Shown piece by piece: positions 1 to 10,149 of a stretch of DNA of 64,000 nucleotides (position 1 is the stretch's first letter; each line of letters starts with the position of its first letter). This DNA comes from Tenebrio molitor (lineage: Eukaryota > Arthropoda > Insecta > Coleoptera > Tenebrionidae). Below the pieces are notes generated by a model. That model was not told the origin of the DNA and ran no database searches. It was given only the letters and a program-made list of their open reading frames with translations. Where the stretch lies: contig NC_091048.1 of NCBI RefSeq assembly GCF_963966145.1, forward strand, positions 5,332,001 to 5,396,000, in the 5' to 3' direction. The translations under genes were made by a program, and so were the position numbers.

Positions 1-255
1 TTAATTGTTGTTACTTAGAAACCTGTAACAAAACCCGTGCTGATAGCTGGATTTTATCGATGTATTTTTTAGAGATTTTAATGTGTGTAAATGTTTTGCC
101 TTATTTATTAGGCAAGTATTACCAATTACTGAATTACTACAAACACAACTCAAACTTTTATTCGAAAATTTATAGAAAAAGGCAACTCTCAACAATCTAA
201 TAACAATTTAAAAATTTATAAAAAGCAATTTTCACACATTTGACATACATACATA

Positions 256-751
256 CAGGTTATTCACGAGAGGGGTACTTCTGAATTTTTATTTTGCGAC
301 AACCAACAATACAATGGCAGTGACTACTAAATCAAATGTGTTATTTCTTTTAAATTAGAAATCAAAGTAAGTTGAATATATTTGTCAGAAATGTCAGATT
401 GGTAGATAACCTGTATTTAATCAAAATTCAACAAATAAATTGACAAATTAAGTTAATGTAAAAGGTGTTCGAAGTGTCTACCATCGGCTTGGAAACATCC
501 GCAGCGGCGACAGAATTCCTTCCACGCTTTCCATAAATGAGGCTCATATCAGTCTCTTCGTCGTTATCGTAAAAACAATTTTTTCGAATTGACAAAGATT
601 TTTTGCTTTAACGTCAAAGAGACAGGACTAAGAGCCGTCGTGGATTCAGTTGTAATTATTTTCAAAATTTGAAATCAAGATATTGTTGCAATGTGTATAA
701 TGGGTTGCGGTAAAAAGAAATGCAGAAATACCATTCTCGTGAATAATCCTG
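256..751. mobile_element. TIR DNA element with transposase C-terminal remnant
   Basis: The left end (CAGGTTATTCACGAGA) and right end (TCTCGTGAATAATCCTG) are inverted repeats, and the similarity runs about 70 bp inwards with mismatches. Both ends are flanked by TA (254-255 and 752-753), the duplication expected of Tc1/mariner-type insertion. The element is about 0.5 kb and carries a minus-strand remnant of a transposase C-terminus, so it is a deletion derivative rather than an autonomous copy. Superfamily assignment is inferred from TA and the remnant. Confidence 0.7.
459..551 (-). pseudogene. C-terminal remnant of a mariner-like (DUF4817-type) transposase
   Basis: One minus-strand frame reads WKAWKEFCRRCGCFQADG, then RHFEHLL at the end. 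A C-terminus of the form C...C...G.HFEHLL is typical of a common insect mariner-like transposase family with an HTH (DUF4817) N-terminus. No start or catalytic region is present. The same C-terminal signature recurs at 28160-28235, and N-terminal pieces of the family occur at about 17.4 and 20.8 kb. Family assignment is from recognition of the motif, not a search. Confidence 0.5.
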
Positions 752-1265
752 TACATACAAAATGTCAGTAAAACGTTTTCTTGAAAACGATTAATTAATT
801 TTATCCCCATTTACAGTAGCCCTCAATACGTGTACGCTTTTTTTTTAATAGAAGTGTACATAAAGGAAAATACTAAAACCTTTGAATTTTCAATTCAACT
901 AACATTATTATACAGGGTCTTTCAGAACTGGGGAACCAAAATAATACGGTGAAATCATCATTTTCCGGGAATAATAGGAAAAATATTTTTAAAAATCCAT
1001 CCTCATTGGATTTTAAAATAAGAACGTTTTTAATTGACCAATCGCGTGTAGATATAAAATTACTTTAAAAAATTATATTAGTAACTATCGAAACAAATTT
1101 GATTGTTGCAAAGACATAATAATTGAATATTATGTCATAATAAATTATTTCTGACAATTACAAAAGTCATTAAAAACGCTTAATGTTTACTTCTTCAGAA
1201 TATTTTGATATGCTTGTCTTATATGGACAATGTGATGAGAGTGCCACAGTTACTGCTCAGGAGTA

Positions 1266-2348
1266 TATGCCATTCACGATGTTTTGGCATAAGGGGAGGC
1301 TATGATTTCATTTTTTAAAGTTGGATACATGTTTGATTTCTGTCATCTCTGCTGTCACTAAAGTGCCTGACATGCGGACCTATCAAAATGAACGTAACAT
1401 GTTGCCGAATTTACCGTAATCATAATTAAGCGACATTAAAACGTATTGATGGTGTTTATATTAGACTGCAGAACATATTTTCAGTAAGTTACAGTGAAGT
1501 CAAGTTCTTTTTATGTATAAATTGAATCGTAGGTGAGTACGAGATAAATATGTAGCACGGATAGTGAAGGAAGAAACAACGACCCAATTGAAATGGCACA
1601 GGGGTTTTGTAAGACCTATTATAACTTCGCCATAGAGTTGTAATGAGTGGCTTGAGTCTATTTTGAAATGTACTCCTGAAATTTGCCAACATTTTTGTAG
1701 ATATTGTAAAGAACTTATTTTGGAAAATTGGACAAAATGAATGGGAAATCTTTCATTTGAAAACGTTCTTCCTTTAATAATAATTTCATTAGGAGAATCT
1801 GACTCGGAATTCGATTGAGATTTTCATGCAGGTAATGATGATTCAGAATTTTCTAATGAATTATGGAAGTTGAATAGTTTTGTTCTTTTTTGTCATGGAC
1901 GATGGGTGTGTAAATATTTTGCAGAAAGATTCGAATAACGTAAGGCTTAATAAGTAGGTACAAGATTTTATACAATCTAGTTCTAGGAACGTTTTGGTTA
2001 ACATGAAAAATTCATTGAGAAGTTACTAATTGGTTGGTTAAGATACTGTATAAATGGGTTATCTAAGTGGTGCATAAATTGACAGGAGTCACTTTGTCTT
2101 TCGGTTCCGGCCCTTACTATTCTGTAGTTTGTTCAAGTCAGTTTCCTGTTTTGTTAAATTGGATTAAAAATATGTGAGTATTGTTCTATTGCAAACTAGT
2201 AAAACTGACAACAATGCACTAGACAATGACGCAGTTTATAACCTCAAACTTAGAAAAACATAACCTAATTCAACAGACAGCTTTACTGCCAACTTAAATG
2301 CACTTTTTCCATGGCCTCCCCTTATGCCAAAACATCGTGAATGGCATA
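1266..2348. mobile_element. TIR DNA transposon, about 1.08 kb, degenerate
   Basis: The ends are perfect 35-bp inverted repeats starting TATGCCATTCACGATG and continuing to ...AAGGGGAGGC, flanked by TA on both sides (1264-1265 and 2349-2350). The interior has only short broken frames. One plus-strand stretch near 1640-1735 has a pattern of cysteines and a histidine (ICQHFCRYCKELI) resembling a metal-binding segment, but I cannot name the protein. It is probably a non-autonomous or decayed element. Confidence 0.7.
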
Positions 2349-2350
2349 TA

Positions 2351-3416
2351 GGTACGCAGTTCGTTTTCCCAATAGGGAACATCCTAGCAGAAATACTATA
2401 ACCTGAAAAATACTATAACCTAAAAACGTCCGTCATTGCACAAACAATGCATATGCATCATTTGAAATGCATCCATAGTTACAAATAAAGTAGGAACTAA
2501 TTTATAGGTAACTTAACATCAACAATAGGATTGGTCAGTTTAAATTGCTTCTTTCCTAATCACTATTTAAGATAGATTTTTATGGAAAACTGCGTTGGTA
2601 GTTGTTAAAAAATATTCAAACATTACAATAATGTACTTACAGAGACGCCGCAAAGTCTTTCTATTTATTATTTTCTAGATTAAATTGCTCATGATTCACA
2701 CGCACAGAGACATAACCTCAAACGTGTCATCTTCACATCGCATCGTTTTCTAAAATTTTAATAATTTGATTGGGAATTTCAAAATGTTCTAGACCGGCCA
2801 CACACTTTCCGGTCAAATTAGGTCCGGTTTATGGTTTAAGAATCCGGTTAATTTTTCAAACCAAAACTTCTTTGCAATATTGCCCGGCACGGGCATAATG
2901 TTCGGTCAGATTGACTTGACCGACGCCAAACGCCGATAATTTTCAGAGCGGGAAGAGTTAAATTTACGAATCGGTGTCTACGGCTTATAATAATACACTT
3001 ACAATACACATTTCGCGACATAAGATTGCGAGATTGGGACATGAATGCTTGATGACGATTCTGAATCTGAATGACAGCGATGACAGTTAATATTTGATTT
3101 ACACCACACAAAAATTTGGTGGAAAAAGTAAATGTTACAAAGCTACCCATGGCTTGCTTGATCGCATCGACCACTCAGCACTCACCAAAATAAAGAATAG
3201 AGTATAAACACTATTTATAGGGGGAGGGGCGATGTCAGGAAGAGGATGGGGGAGTGGAAAATTAGTGGGCGTGGCCCTTTATTATTTGTTCACAGAGTGA
3301 AGAAGAAATATATAAATGATTCTTTGCGTTCACTTGAAATAAATAGTTCGTTCTTTTGCATCACGCTGACATAACGCTAATGTTAAATGTGTTGGTGAAT
3401 TAATTTGTGTTTGTAT
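2351..3416. other. No gene recognised
   Basis: This stretch between two transposons has a 108-codon minus-strand open frame (2848-3174) in moderately GC-rich DNA. It matches no family I recognise and may be a decayed element. A G-rich patch (about 3220-3265) precedes the palindromic element. Confidence 0.4.
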
Positions 3417-4764
3417 TAGTGGAGTAACGATAGACAAAAATACGGCGTTATTTCGGAACCGGTAGCAAGAGGTCCGATTGTCATCATATTTTTTTTTAAT
3501 GTCAGGAATACAATATACTAAAACCTTTATAGGTTAAAAATTGACGCTCCTAACGGGGCACTCAAAAACAAGAAAAAATCCGAAAACGTGATTTGCATTT
3601 ATTTTGGTGGTTAAAAAGGTGAAATAAACTATTCTGACAATACTTATATATCTGACATTGTCATGAGAACTCTTTAAATGATCATTGTGACGGGTAGGTA
3701 TTGGTAAAAATATACAAGAAATGCTGAAAGTAAAAATTCACAAATTTATTAAGTGTAGATGAGATTATGAGTGTTAAGTGAGATCATTTAAATTTATAAT
3801 TAGAGCAGGCTACGACTTTAAAATTATATTGGCAACACCACTGACACTTTGATTTGAATTGTCAAAGTGACGCTTCAAAATTCAATAGAAATTATGAAAC
3901 GGCTAGTTAACAGTTATATCCAAGCCGGATGTTCGATACAATGGCGGCTGATCAGGGGCGGCAGATACGGCAGTGCCGACCCAGAAATTTATTTGAAAAG
4001 AACACAATTTAAAACAGTTCATTTATACTTTTTTTTTAAACAAGTTTCATCATTCATATCTCTCTAATATGCATATATTTTTCAAATTTTATGACATTAG
4101 CCCTTACTGGAGATTCAAAGGTCCATTAATTCATGATCCCAGTATCCCGTAAAAGTGAGCGCATTAAAATAAATATACGCGTGAGCGTGTCCGATGAAAT
4201 TGCACGCTGTTTGGGACTTGGGTTTGGGTCGGCAAGTAGTACCAGATTAGCGACAGCGCGAGTTGCGTTAAATGCACCGATGCTTGCCAGATGCGCAGAA
4301 CGTCAAGATTATTGCAATGCGCTTCCCTAGTTGGTACTGCATGCCGTACCGCACCGCTTTTCAGTCTTTAAATTCATAGATTCGAATGTTTTTTTTTTTA
4401 ACGAATCACTTAATTTTCATTGATCTTATTAATTAAAAAGTAACATTTTCAGTTGTTAATAAAATAATAGAAATTTGTATTTATTGAGAGAACAGCTGTG
4501 GGTTTTTGTGAACATTTTCAATAAAGCGCTACATAATTAATACCTCCTAGCTCCAATTTTTTTAATACATTTAAATGTCAATTTAATATTTACAGACCAT
4601 AAGAAGCTTTAATATTATGTTTAAGTTTTCTTCTTCTTCACTAAGTTCGATGAAGAAGAAATATTTAATAAAATTATTAAATGTAAGTTGATTGGCATTT
4701 GGCTTTGGCATAAAAATAGGAATTTGTTAGGAAGTATTGGGTGGCGACAGCGATTCAGCTTCTG

Positions 4765-4783
4765 GGTACGGCAGCGCCGTACC
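4765..4783. repeat. Palindromic motif in hAT element (GGTACGGCAGCGCCGTACC)
   Basis: This is a 19-bp perfect inverted repeat of GGTACGGC around AGC. The half-site TACGGC/GCCGTA recurs at 3966-3978, 4343-4350, about 5947-5952 and 5988-5995. hAT transposases bind short repeated subterminal motifs, so these may be binding sites. That role is inferred. Confidence 0.5.
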
Positions 4784-4892
4784 TCATTAACGCAGAGTAA
4801 GGGTTTTTGTTTATTTCGTTTCGAACCACAATAGCACTCAACGGTTTGACGTTTAAATTGTGTTACTTTAATTTTTATTGTTCGGTGTTAAT

Positions 4893-5640
4893 AATGGCAA
4901 ATGTTCGACAAGTGGTGAGCAATAATAATTCAGATAGGTACTCTAGATTTTTTACTGAGAAATAAATTATCTTCATTATTTTACGATGACAAACTGTTTG
5001 TTAAGGATTTGAAACGGCCTCGTCCTGCCATGTCAAATTTAGTAATTAGTAAAGCGGACGGCTCCAATCGTGGTTTTTGTGTTTCATGCTATGAAAAGTG
5101 GATTACAGGTAGCGAAATTAGGAATAGATTGTTTTGTTGGCCGTGCTTAGTTTTTTCTGAGCAACATTCAGGTCCGTGGAACTAACTATACAGGCTTTAA
5201 CAATCGTAAAGAGATCGGTAGGGCACTGCAAAAACACGGTATTTCAAAAGATCACACACAAAGCCTGCTAAAATTTAAATTATTTGGAAGAAAACAACAA
5301 AATATTGCAAACGTCTTAGACAATGCACATCGCGAAAGTGTTATTGAATATACATAATCCCAAAGTCACCGAAAATCGCGAAACCCTTGGACGATTAATT
5401 GACATCACTATTTATTTAGGAACACAAGAGCTAGCGTTTGAAGGGCATAATAAAAATGAAAATTCATTTAATCAGGGCAATTTTAGAGAATTTGCAAAAT
5501 TATTAAGCGGCATAATGATAAATTTAAACAATTTTTAGACGAATCCACGATTTTCACTGGTTTGTCCAAGACCATACAAAATGAGATCATTCAAAGTATT
5601 AATAATGTAATTCTAATTACGATTACGGTTGAGGATGAAG
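4893..5640 (+). pseudogene. hAT transposase remnant, ZMYM-like, N-terminal part only
   Basis: The conceptual product starts ATGGCAAATGTTCGACAAG at 4893 but is broken by several stops and frameshifts. A recognisable TTF-type zinc-finger segment occurs near 5030-5170 (GFCVSCYEKW ... NRLFCWPCLVFSE). After a frameshift near 5175 come TGFNNRKEIG, then LAFEGHNKNENSFNQGNFRE (about 5430-5490), a pattern typical of the region after the zinc finger in ZMYM1-like hAT proteins. Similarity fades after about 5640, so the catalytic domain and the dimerisation C-terminus are missing. The gene lies inside the hAT ends in plus orientation. I am confident of the class and not of the exact family. Confidence 0.75.
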
Positions 5641-6349
5641 TAAAAAGCGCCCCTTGTTTTTTATGGCACACATAACTTTGCCTACTCGTGGTATTATACA
5701 AGTATGTGGTATTTTTTTTTTTGGAATTTGGTGTTCTTTTACATTTTTATAGTTGTTTCGCTACGTTTTTTTTTTTTATAAATTATTAGTCACCTACGTT
5801 ACCTTACCAAATTCCTTAATCCTCCCCTCCTAGCAAGAATTGCTTTAGCTAGACCTTCCTCTTGGTTCTTGCTGAACAGTGAATTTGTTCTTTATCAAAA
5901 AAAAAGTTTTTTTTTAATTTCCATTATATTATTATTATGGAACAAATACGGCAACTTTGAGCATTAAAAAAAAATACCAACGAATCTGCCGTACCAGTTG
6001 AAATTGTTACGAGCCGCCACTGGTTCGATACAACTGTTAACTCCCAGTTGGATATTTTTTGTTGAATTTTGAAGCGTCACTTTGACAAACCAACTCAAAA
6101 TGTCAGTGATGTTGCTAATATAATTTTCAAGTCATAGCCTGCTCTGTTTATAAATTTAAATGATCTCACGGCATAATAAAAATTAAATGTTTCCCCGGAA
6201 TTACCCTAATAATACCTACATTGTCCTGTAGTATTTTTCTTGCGAAAATAATGATTTCTAACTGGAAAATTTCAGTTATTATAAATAATCAATAAATAAA
6301 TTAAATAAACAATGGGCGGCAATTTTTAACCTATAAAGGTTTTAATATA

Positions 6350-6520
6350 CAGGGTGATTTACGAGGAATAATGAGCCCGACGGAATAGAAAATGCAACCC
6401 GCAATTCATCAGGAGAAAAACCCGGACATTTACCGCTTCGATGTCCGGCTTTTTGTTGCAATGTATTGTGGGTTGCATTTTCTATTCCGTCGGGCTCATT
6501 ATTCCTCGTAAATCACCCTG
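6350..6520. mobile_element. Short perfect-palindrome MITE inserted in the larger palindromic element
   Basis: Each arm is 51 bp and identical to the other (starting CAGGGTGATTTACGAGGAAT), flanked by TA at 6348-6349 and 6521-6522. The short loop contains a second small hairpin (CCGGACAT ... ATGTCCGG). The arms have not diverged at all, which suggests recent insertion or gene conversion. There is no coding capacity. Confidence 0.85.
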
Positions 6521-6844
6521 TATTTTATTTATAACATATAAAAAAAATCTCGTTCAAATCCGAGCTCTTGCTACCGGTTCGTTCCGAAATAAAAATCTAA
6601 CGTTACTCCACTATATCTGTCAAATTTGAATTGTGGTAAATAATTTTCATTTGGTGTTTTTATTAAGTAGTGGGTTTTTGTTTTTGTGGAAAAAAAATTC
6701 TGTTTGTGTTAATATGAAGTCTTTGATTCTAGGTAATTCTGATAAGTCTCTTAAAAATTGTGTGTTAGCTGCTAAAGCATTTCCTAACACCCTGTATGAT
6801 CACATAATTTCTGCATTAAAAATTAATTTGAAGAAACTTCATTA

Positions 6845-7146
6845 TTAAGGGGGCATTGCACCAACCAGGGAGGAAGCGAGCCCCGTCTCCAGCAAAGCTC
6901 CGCCAGGCTGCCGCAACACCCGCCAAAGGTTCTTGTCCCCCCTCAGAACTCCTCTGGGCCCCTCTGAACCACCGGAATAAAGACCACCGTCATCGTACAA
7001 TTCCGTGTAGCACCCTGCGAGGTGCAGAAGTGAGGCGAGCCCCTGTGCCTGATCTAGTGATCTATTTGTCCCGGAATCTCGTGTGTTACTCTCTCCTGTC
7101 CCGCTCCCCGATCCGGACAACCGGGGTTGTTTGTGGCCGGCATTTT
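6845..7146. other. GC-rich island, open on both strands, unidentified
   Basis: About 300 bp is strikingly GC-rich against AT-rich flanks and stays open in one frame on each strand (plus 6856-7149, minus 6845-7120). The boundaries are sharp: AT-rich DNA ends at a TTATTAAGGGGG junction, and AT-rich DNA resumes after GGCATTTTTAGG. I recognise no protein domain. A fragment of a retroelement (5' region) is the simplest guess; a captured gene fragment is an alternative. Confidence 0.4.
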
Positions 7147-7173
7147 TAGGTCGTAACAGTACCTACTAACAAG

Positions 7174-7257
7174 CGGACGAAAAGTAACTCTTTTTCGGAC
7201 GCACTTTTTCGGACGCTGACCATGACGACAATGGTCTGTTTAGTGGGTAAGTTAGGA
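7174..7257 (+). repeat. Dispersed repeat, copy 1 (inverted copy at 52442-52510)
   Basis: The segment GACGAAAAGTAACTC...CGGACGCTGACC...GGTCTGTTTAGT...AAGTTAG occurs here on plus and at 52442-52510 on minus with small changes. Here a short duplication of the piece containing TTTTTCGGACG is present. No ends or coding content are evident. Confidence 0.6.
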
Positions 7258-7498
7258 AGTTAATTAATTAATTTAAAGGAATAATACAACTAACGACTAA
7301 AAGAAGTGATAGGATAGGATTTACGAACATATAGCAAGTTTTTAATACTTTCTATAATTTACGATGAATTATACATTTTCATAATAAACATTTATAAAAT
7401 AGCTAAACGATTACATACATATTTTAGTTTAGTGTATTTTAGTTAAGTAAGGTTACAGTAGTCACGTGCATGAGAATTTTTTTTTATGTACTTTATAA

Positions 7499-8961
7499 TC
7501 AATACAGACGAAGGAGAAAACATAATACAGAATAGATGAACTTGACAATCTGGAAAGAAGACTTAAAACACAAATATTATCCAGAAATAAATTACCTTCA
7601 CTCCTAATTGATAGTTAACACTAACATTTTTGGTAAATTGCAATTTAAATGGATTCTTCAAGATTAATGACATCACATCAAACCTTTTCAAATTTTCTCT
7701 GTTCAAGCTGCACCAACGTATTTTGCCATTCATTTGAAATATAACGTCTGTCTAAAATCAAGCAAATTGAACAGCGAAAAAGACACTATTTGTAATTACC
7801 TCATTTTCTACCAACTGACCAAGAATCACTGCAATACAAAACAAAATTACAGAAATCGCACCGAATACCAGAAAACGAAAATAACTTTCTTGTAGATGTT
7901 CAGTATGCTAAAGAGCAAAAATTATAAGTGGCAAGTTTTGTAAAATAAATGAACTCACTGAATAGCACATAAATATCCAGCTCACAAAAAAAAGAACTCC
8001 ATTTATTGAAAACAATGGAATCCACTTTTGCATAAGTTGCAGCCCATTTTTGCCACCACTTAAAATATATTACATATTTGGAATATGTACTTTCAAATAC
8101 TTTAAGCTTGTGCAAACTTACTCTAGCAATTCCACATGACGCTTGACACAAAATTTAAGTCTTTGTGCGATTGTACGTTGAAAATCTTCATTTATAAGCA
8201 AGTTGTGGTCGCTTACATTGTTGTATTCGATTACGTCGGTTATATTTTTCACATGGTGCAAAAACAAGAAGAATTGGAACTTTGCATGCTGTACAATATA
8301 AATAAATTCGTGAATAGGGGTAATCAACACGTAAGACACCACAAAGAACATTGATCTGTACATCCAACTTAACACAAATCCGTAAACAGGAAACCATCTC
8401 TTAAACAGATATAACGCAAAAAACAATTCCTCGTCATTTTCAGCCGGAAGAAAAAATAAAACCGCCGCAAGTAATGCAATGACGGAATTGACAATAACGA
8501 TAATTGATGTACGCATCGCCTCTTTTTTAATTTTCTGGGACAATTCTTTTCCAGCACTGTCCAAGGCCCAAGGTTTAAATTCGTGCACAATCAGATCTAC
8601 CGAATCACCGACGCAAAGCATAACAGTAAAGTTCACCATAACCTAAATTAATTCCAATTATGTTTTAATTGTAGTAAACTATCAGACTTACATAAAACGT
8701 GGCAAAAAATACCGGTCCAAATTTAATGAAGTCGTCGATGTCGAGTATACAAAAGTGAAAGAAAATTTGTATGACACATAGGATTAAATGGATAATTAAA
8801 ATGCTTCGTAATAGAATTTTTGTAAATTGCAATTTCAAAATGTCAACAGTAAGAAGACTGACTAGCCATAATGAATCACCTAAAAGTTGGACAAACTTTT
8901 TTGAGGTGAACAAATTTACAACTATCTTACCTTCTATCAATATGTTTCTTATAACCGGCAT
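7499..8961 (-). CDS. Insect odorant receptor (7tm_6), intact, seven exons
   Basis: Predicted ligand-sensing subunit of an insect odorant-gated ion channel, which works in sensory-neuron membranes with the Orco co-receptor. Exons on minus: 8931-8961, 8692-8879, 8122-8642, 7959-8058, 7800-7907, 7596-7751, 7499-7549. All introns are GT-AG and about 40-60 bp. They join into one open frame of 384 codons plus TGA, a normal length for the family. Hydrophobic segments fall near residues 29-50, 65-85, 117-138, 164-190, 258-280, 288-310 and 360-384; the long second loop (KNITDVIEYNN) and the C-terminal NYQLGVK...YSVLCFLL stretch fit odorant receptors. The start at 8961 is the first ATG of a short first exon, as in the neighbour. 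The next upstream gene (10150-11577) has the same exon lengths and phases. The splice model is from reading, not transcripts. Confidence 0.85.
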
Positions 8962-9218
8962 TGTGAATAACTGTTAATAAGTATCCAATGTCTTATATTA
9001 GTATTAGAATAATTATTAATGTGATTATATAATCGATTAATTATGCATTAAGTAGTTTGTGATGGGGAATATCGATGTTGAAAAAAAAATTAGGACAGGA
9101 TATTTTCAAAATAAATACGTAATAAAATTGAGTTCTATTAAATGAATAAACGTAGAAATCAAAAAATGATGTGGCGAAATACAACATTATTTTATTAGCA
9201 CTTAAATAACTTAAAATA

Positions 9219-9574
9219 GGTAGCTCGGTGGCCGAATGGCTGTCGGAGACAGTGCTCCGAGGTCGCGGTCCCGGCGCTAGTGGGTTCGAATCTCACCGAA
9301 GGGGGAGGATTTTTTTCCAAGGAAGGAACCTCCGCCGGGCCATGGATGTGTGTGTGTATGTCTTTCAGGGGTGACGGTAGGGTGGTGGAAGGAAGAGCGA
9401 CACTCTTCCGACACCACCGGAGATCGGCAGGGTTCAAATCCCGGCCGGATGGGCCTCCCATGGATGTTGTGTTGTATTCGTGTTGTGTCGTCCAGAAAGG
9501 AGAAAGGAGAAGAGAGGGTGGGCGTGGGTGACCGAAAGTACCATGAGTGGTGAAAGGGGAAAGGCAAAAAAAAA
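9219..9574 (+). mobile_element. tRNA-derived SINE, short form, with 11-bp target duplication
   Basis: The head resembles a long-variable-arm tRNA, with a box A-like TGGCCGAATGG (9229-9239) and a box B-like GGTTCGAATCT (9283-9293), the internal RNA polymerase III promoter pattern. A second tRNA-like unit follows, with a box B-like GGTTCAAATCC at 9431-9441. The element ends in an A-tail. Exact direct repeats AACTTAAAATA flank it (9208-9218, 9575-9585), showing target-primed insertion. It lies about 260 bp upstream of the start codon of the odorant receptor at 7499-8961. A longer copy is at 25640-26075. Open frames across it are incidental. Confidence 0.85.
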
Positions 9575-9926
9575 AACTTAAAATATCTATAAGTAACACT
9601 TTTAGGATTTATAGTCTAACAATTTTAGTAATATTGTATCTCTAAATACAACATGATTAATTAGACAACACGTTTACATTGAAATTGAAAAAATCGCTTT
9701 TTATTTTTAATAAAAGAAAAGAATTGAATACTACACATCTTTCCAATGGGACCCGATAATCTAAAAAACTAAACTTAAATAAAATCAAAAATTCTACAAA
9801 CATCAAGTAATTTAGAGAAACGATCACCATTCCTGGTGAGCAAAATTGTTTATATCACTACTTAATTAAAAGTGCTCGCCACCACCACCACCACATCTTG
9901 CTTAATCTTGTTAATTGGCGAAATTA

Positions 9927-9976
9927 TTAATACAAGATCCCTTTGAAATGAATAAGGAAACATAGTGCAGTGTAAA
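9927..9976 (-). pseudogene. Severed 3' end of the second odorant receptor gene
   Basis: Read on minus after the MITE, the sequence gives YTALCFLIHF... and then a stop at 9927-9929. This aligns with the last residues of the neighbouring receptor (YSVLCFLLRLY). It is the end of exon 7, cut from its gene by the MITE at 9977-10148. Confidence 0.7.
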
Positions 9977-10148
9977 GGATGTTTTTTAAAATTTGGCGTC
10001 GAAGTAGGCGTTGGAGAGTCGATTGAGATCGCACCACTCCTGTAAAAGCGTAAGATTTAAACAGCTGATCCGTGATCCGTAACCTGTATAGTGCGTTCAC
10101 AATCGACAGTTCAACGCCTACTTCGACGCCAAATTTAAAAAAACACCC
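9977..10148. mobile_element. MITE inserted in the last exon of an odorant receptor gene
   Basis: This 172-bp element has inverted ends: the left begins GGATGTTTTTTAAAATTTGG and the right, reversed, GGGTGTTTTTTTAAATTTGG, both continuing into CGTCGAAGTAGGCGTTG. The match extends for about 45 bp per arm. A related copy at 46987-47164 has a near-perfect 8-bp target duplication, but here I cannot recognise a clean duplication. The insertion lies inside coding sequence of the receptor on minus. Confidence 0.85.
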
Positions 10149-10149
10149 G

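Larger units (their letters stand above)
3939..6022 (+). mobile_element. hAT transposon, deleted derivative, with 8-bp target site duplication
   Basis: Identical 8-mers GTTCGATA flank the element at 3931-3938 and 6023-6030, the length expected of hAT insertion. Its ends are CAATGGCGGCTGA and, reversed from the right, CAGTGGCGGCTCG, a near-match. The left end is tandemly repeated once (a second CAGGGGCGGCAGAT at 3953-3966). The interior carries an N-terminal transposase remnant but no catalytic RNase-H region, so it could not move on its own. It sits in the middle of the palindromic element 3419-6611 and is therefore younger than that element. Confidence 0.85.
3419..6611. mobile_element. Large palindromic (foldback-like) element hosting two later insertions
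   Basis: The arms are inverted copies: the left starts GTGGAGTAACG and the right ends CGTTACTCCAC, both beside TA (3417-3418, 6612-6613). Further matching pairs are GGTAGCAAGAG near 3464 with its complement near 6570, AAAACCTTTATAGGTTAAAA near 3520 with its complement near 6325, and AAGTGACGCTTCAAAATTCA near 3865 with its complement near 6065. The innermost arms are GTTAACAGTT and AACTGTTAAC. Removing the hAT copy (3939-6022 plus one target duplication) and the 171-bp MITE leaves an element of about 0.9 kb that is mostly two arms. No coding remnant of its own was found. Confidence 0.75.

Noticed and set aside
912..1000. Another CAGGGT-ended element starting near 915
   Set aside because: A left end (TATACAGGGTCTTTCAGAAC) is visible but no matching inverted right end was found.
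6441..6629. 62-codon ORF
   Set aside because: Half of it is the right arm of the palindromic MITE.
8665..8961. Single-exon 98-aa protein
   Set aside because: It reads through the 51-bp first intron of the intact odorant receptor, which happens to be open; splice sites and the paralogue show two exons.
9219..9300. A functional tRNA gene
   Set aside because: Box A and box B are present, but the sequence continues into a SINE body with A-tail, and no consistent cloverleaf with an anticodon could be assigned.
9195..9599. Open frames of up to 134 codons in both directions
   Set aside because: They lie wholly within the SINE and its target duplications; the same frames recur in the other SINE copy.
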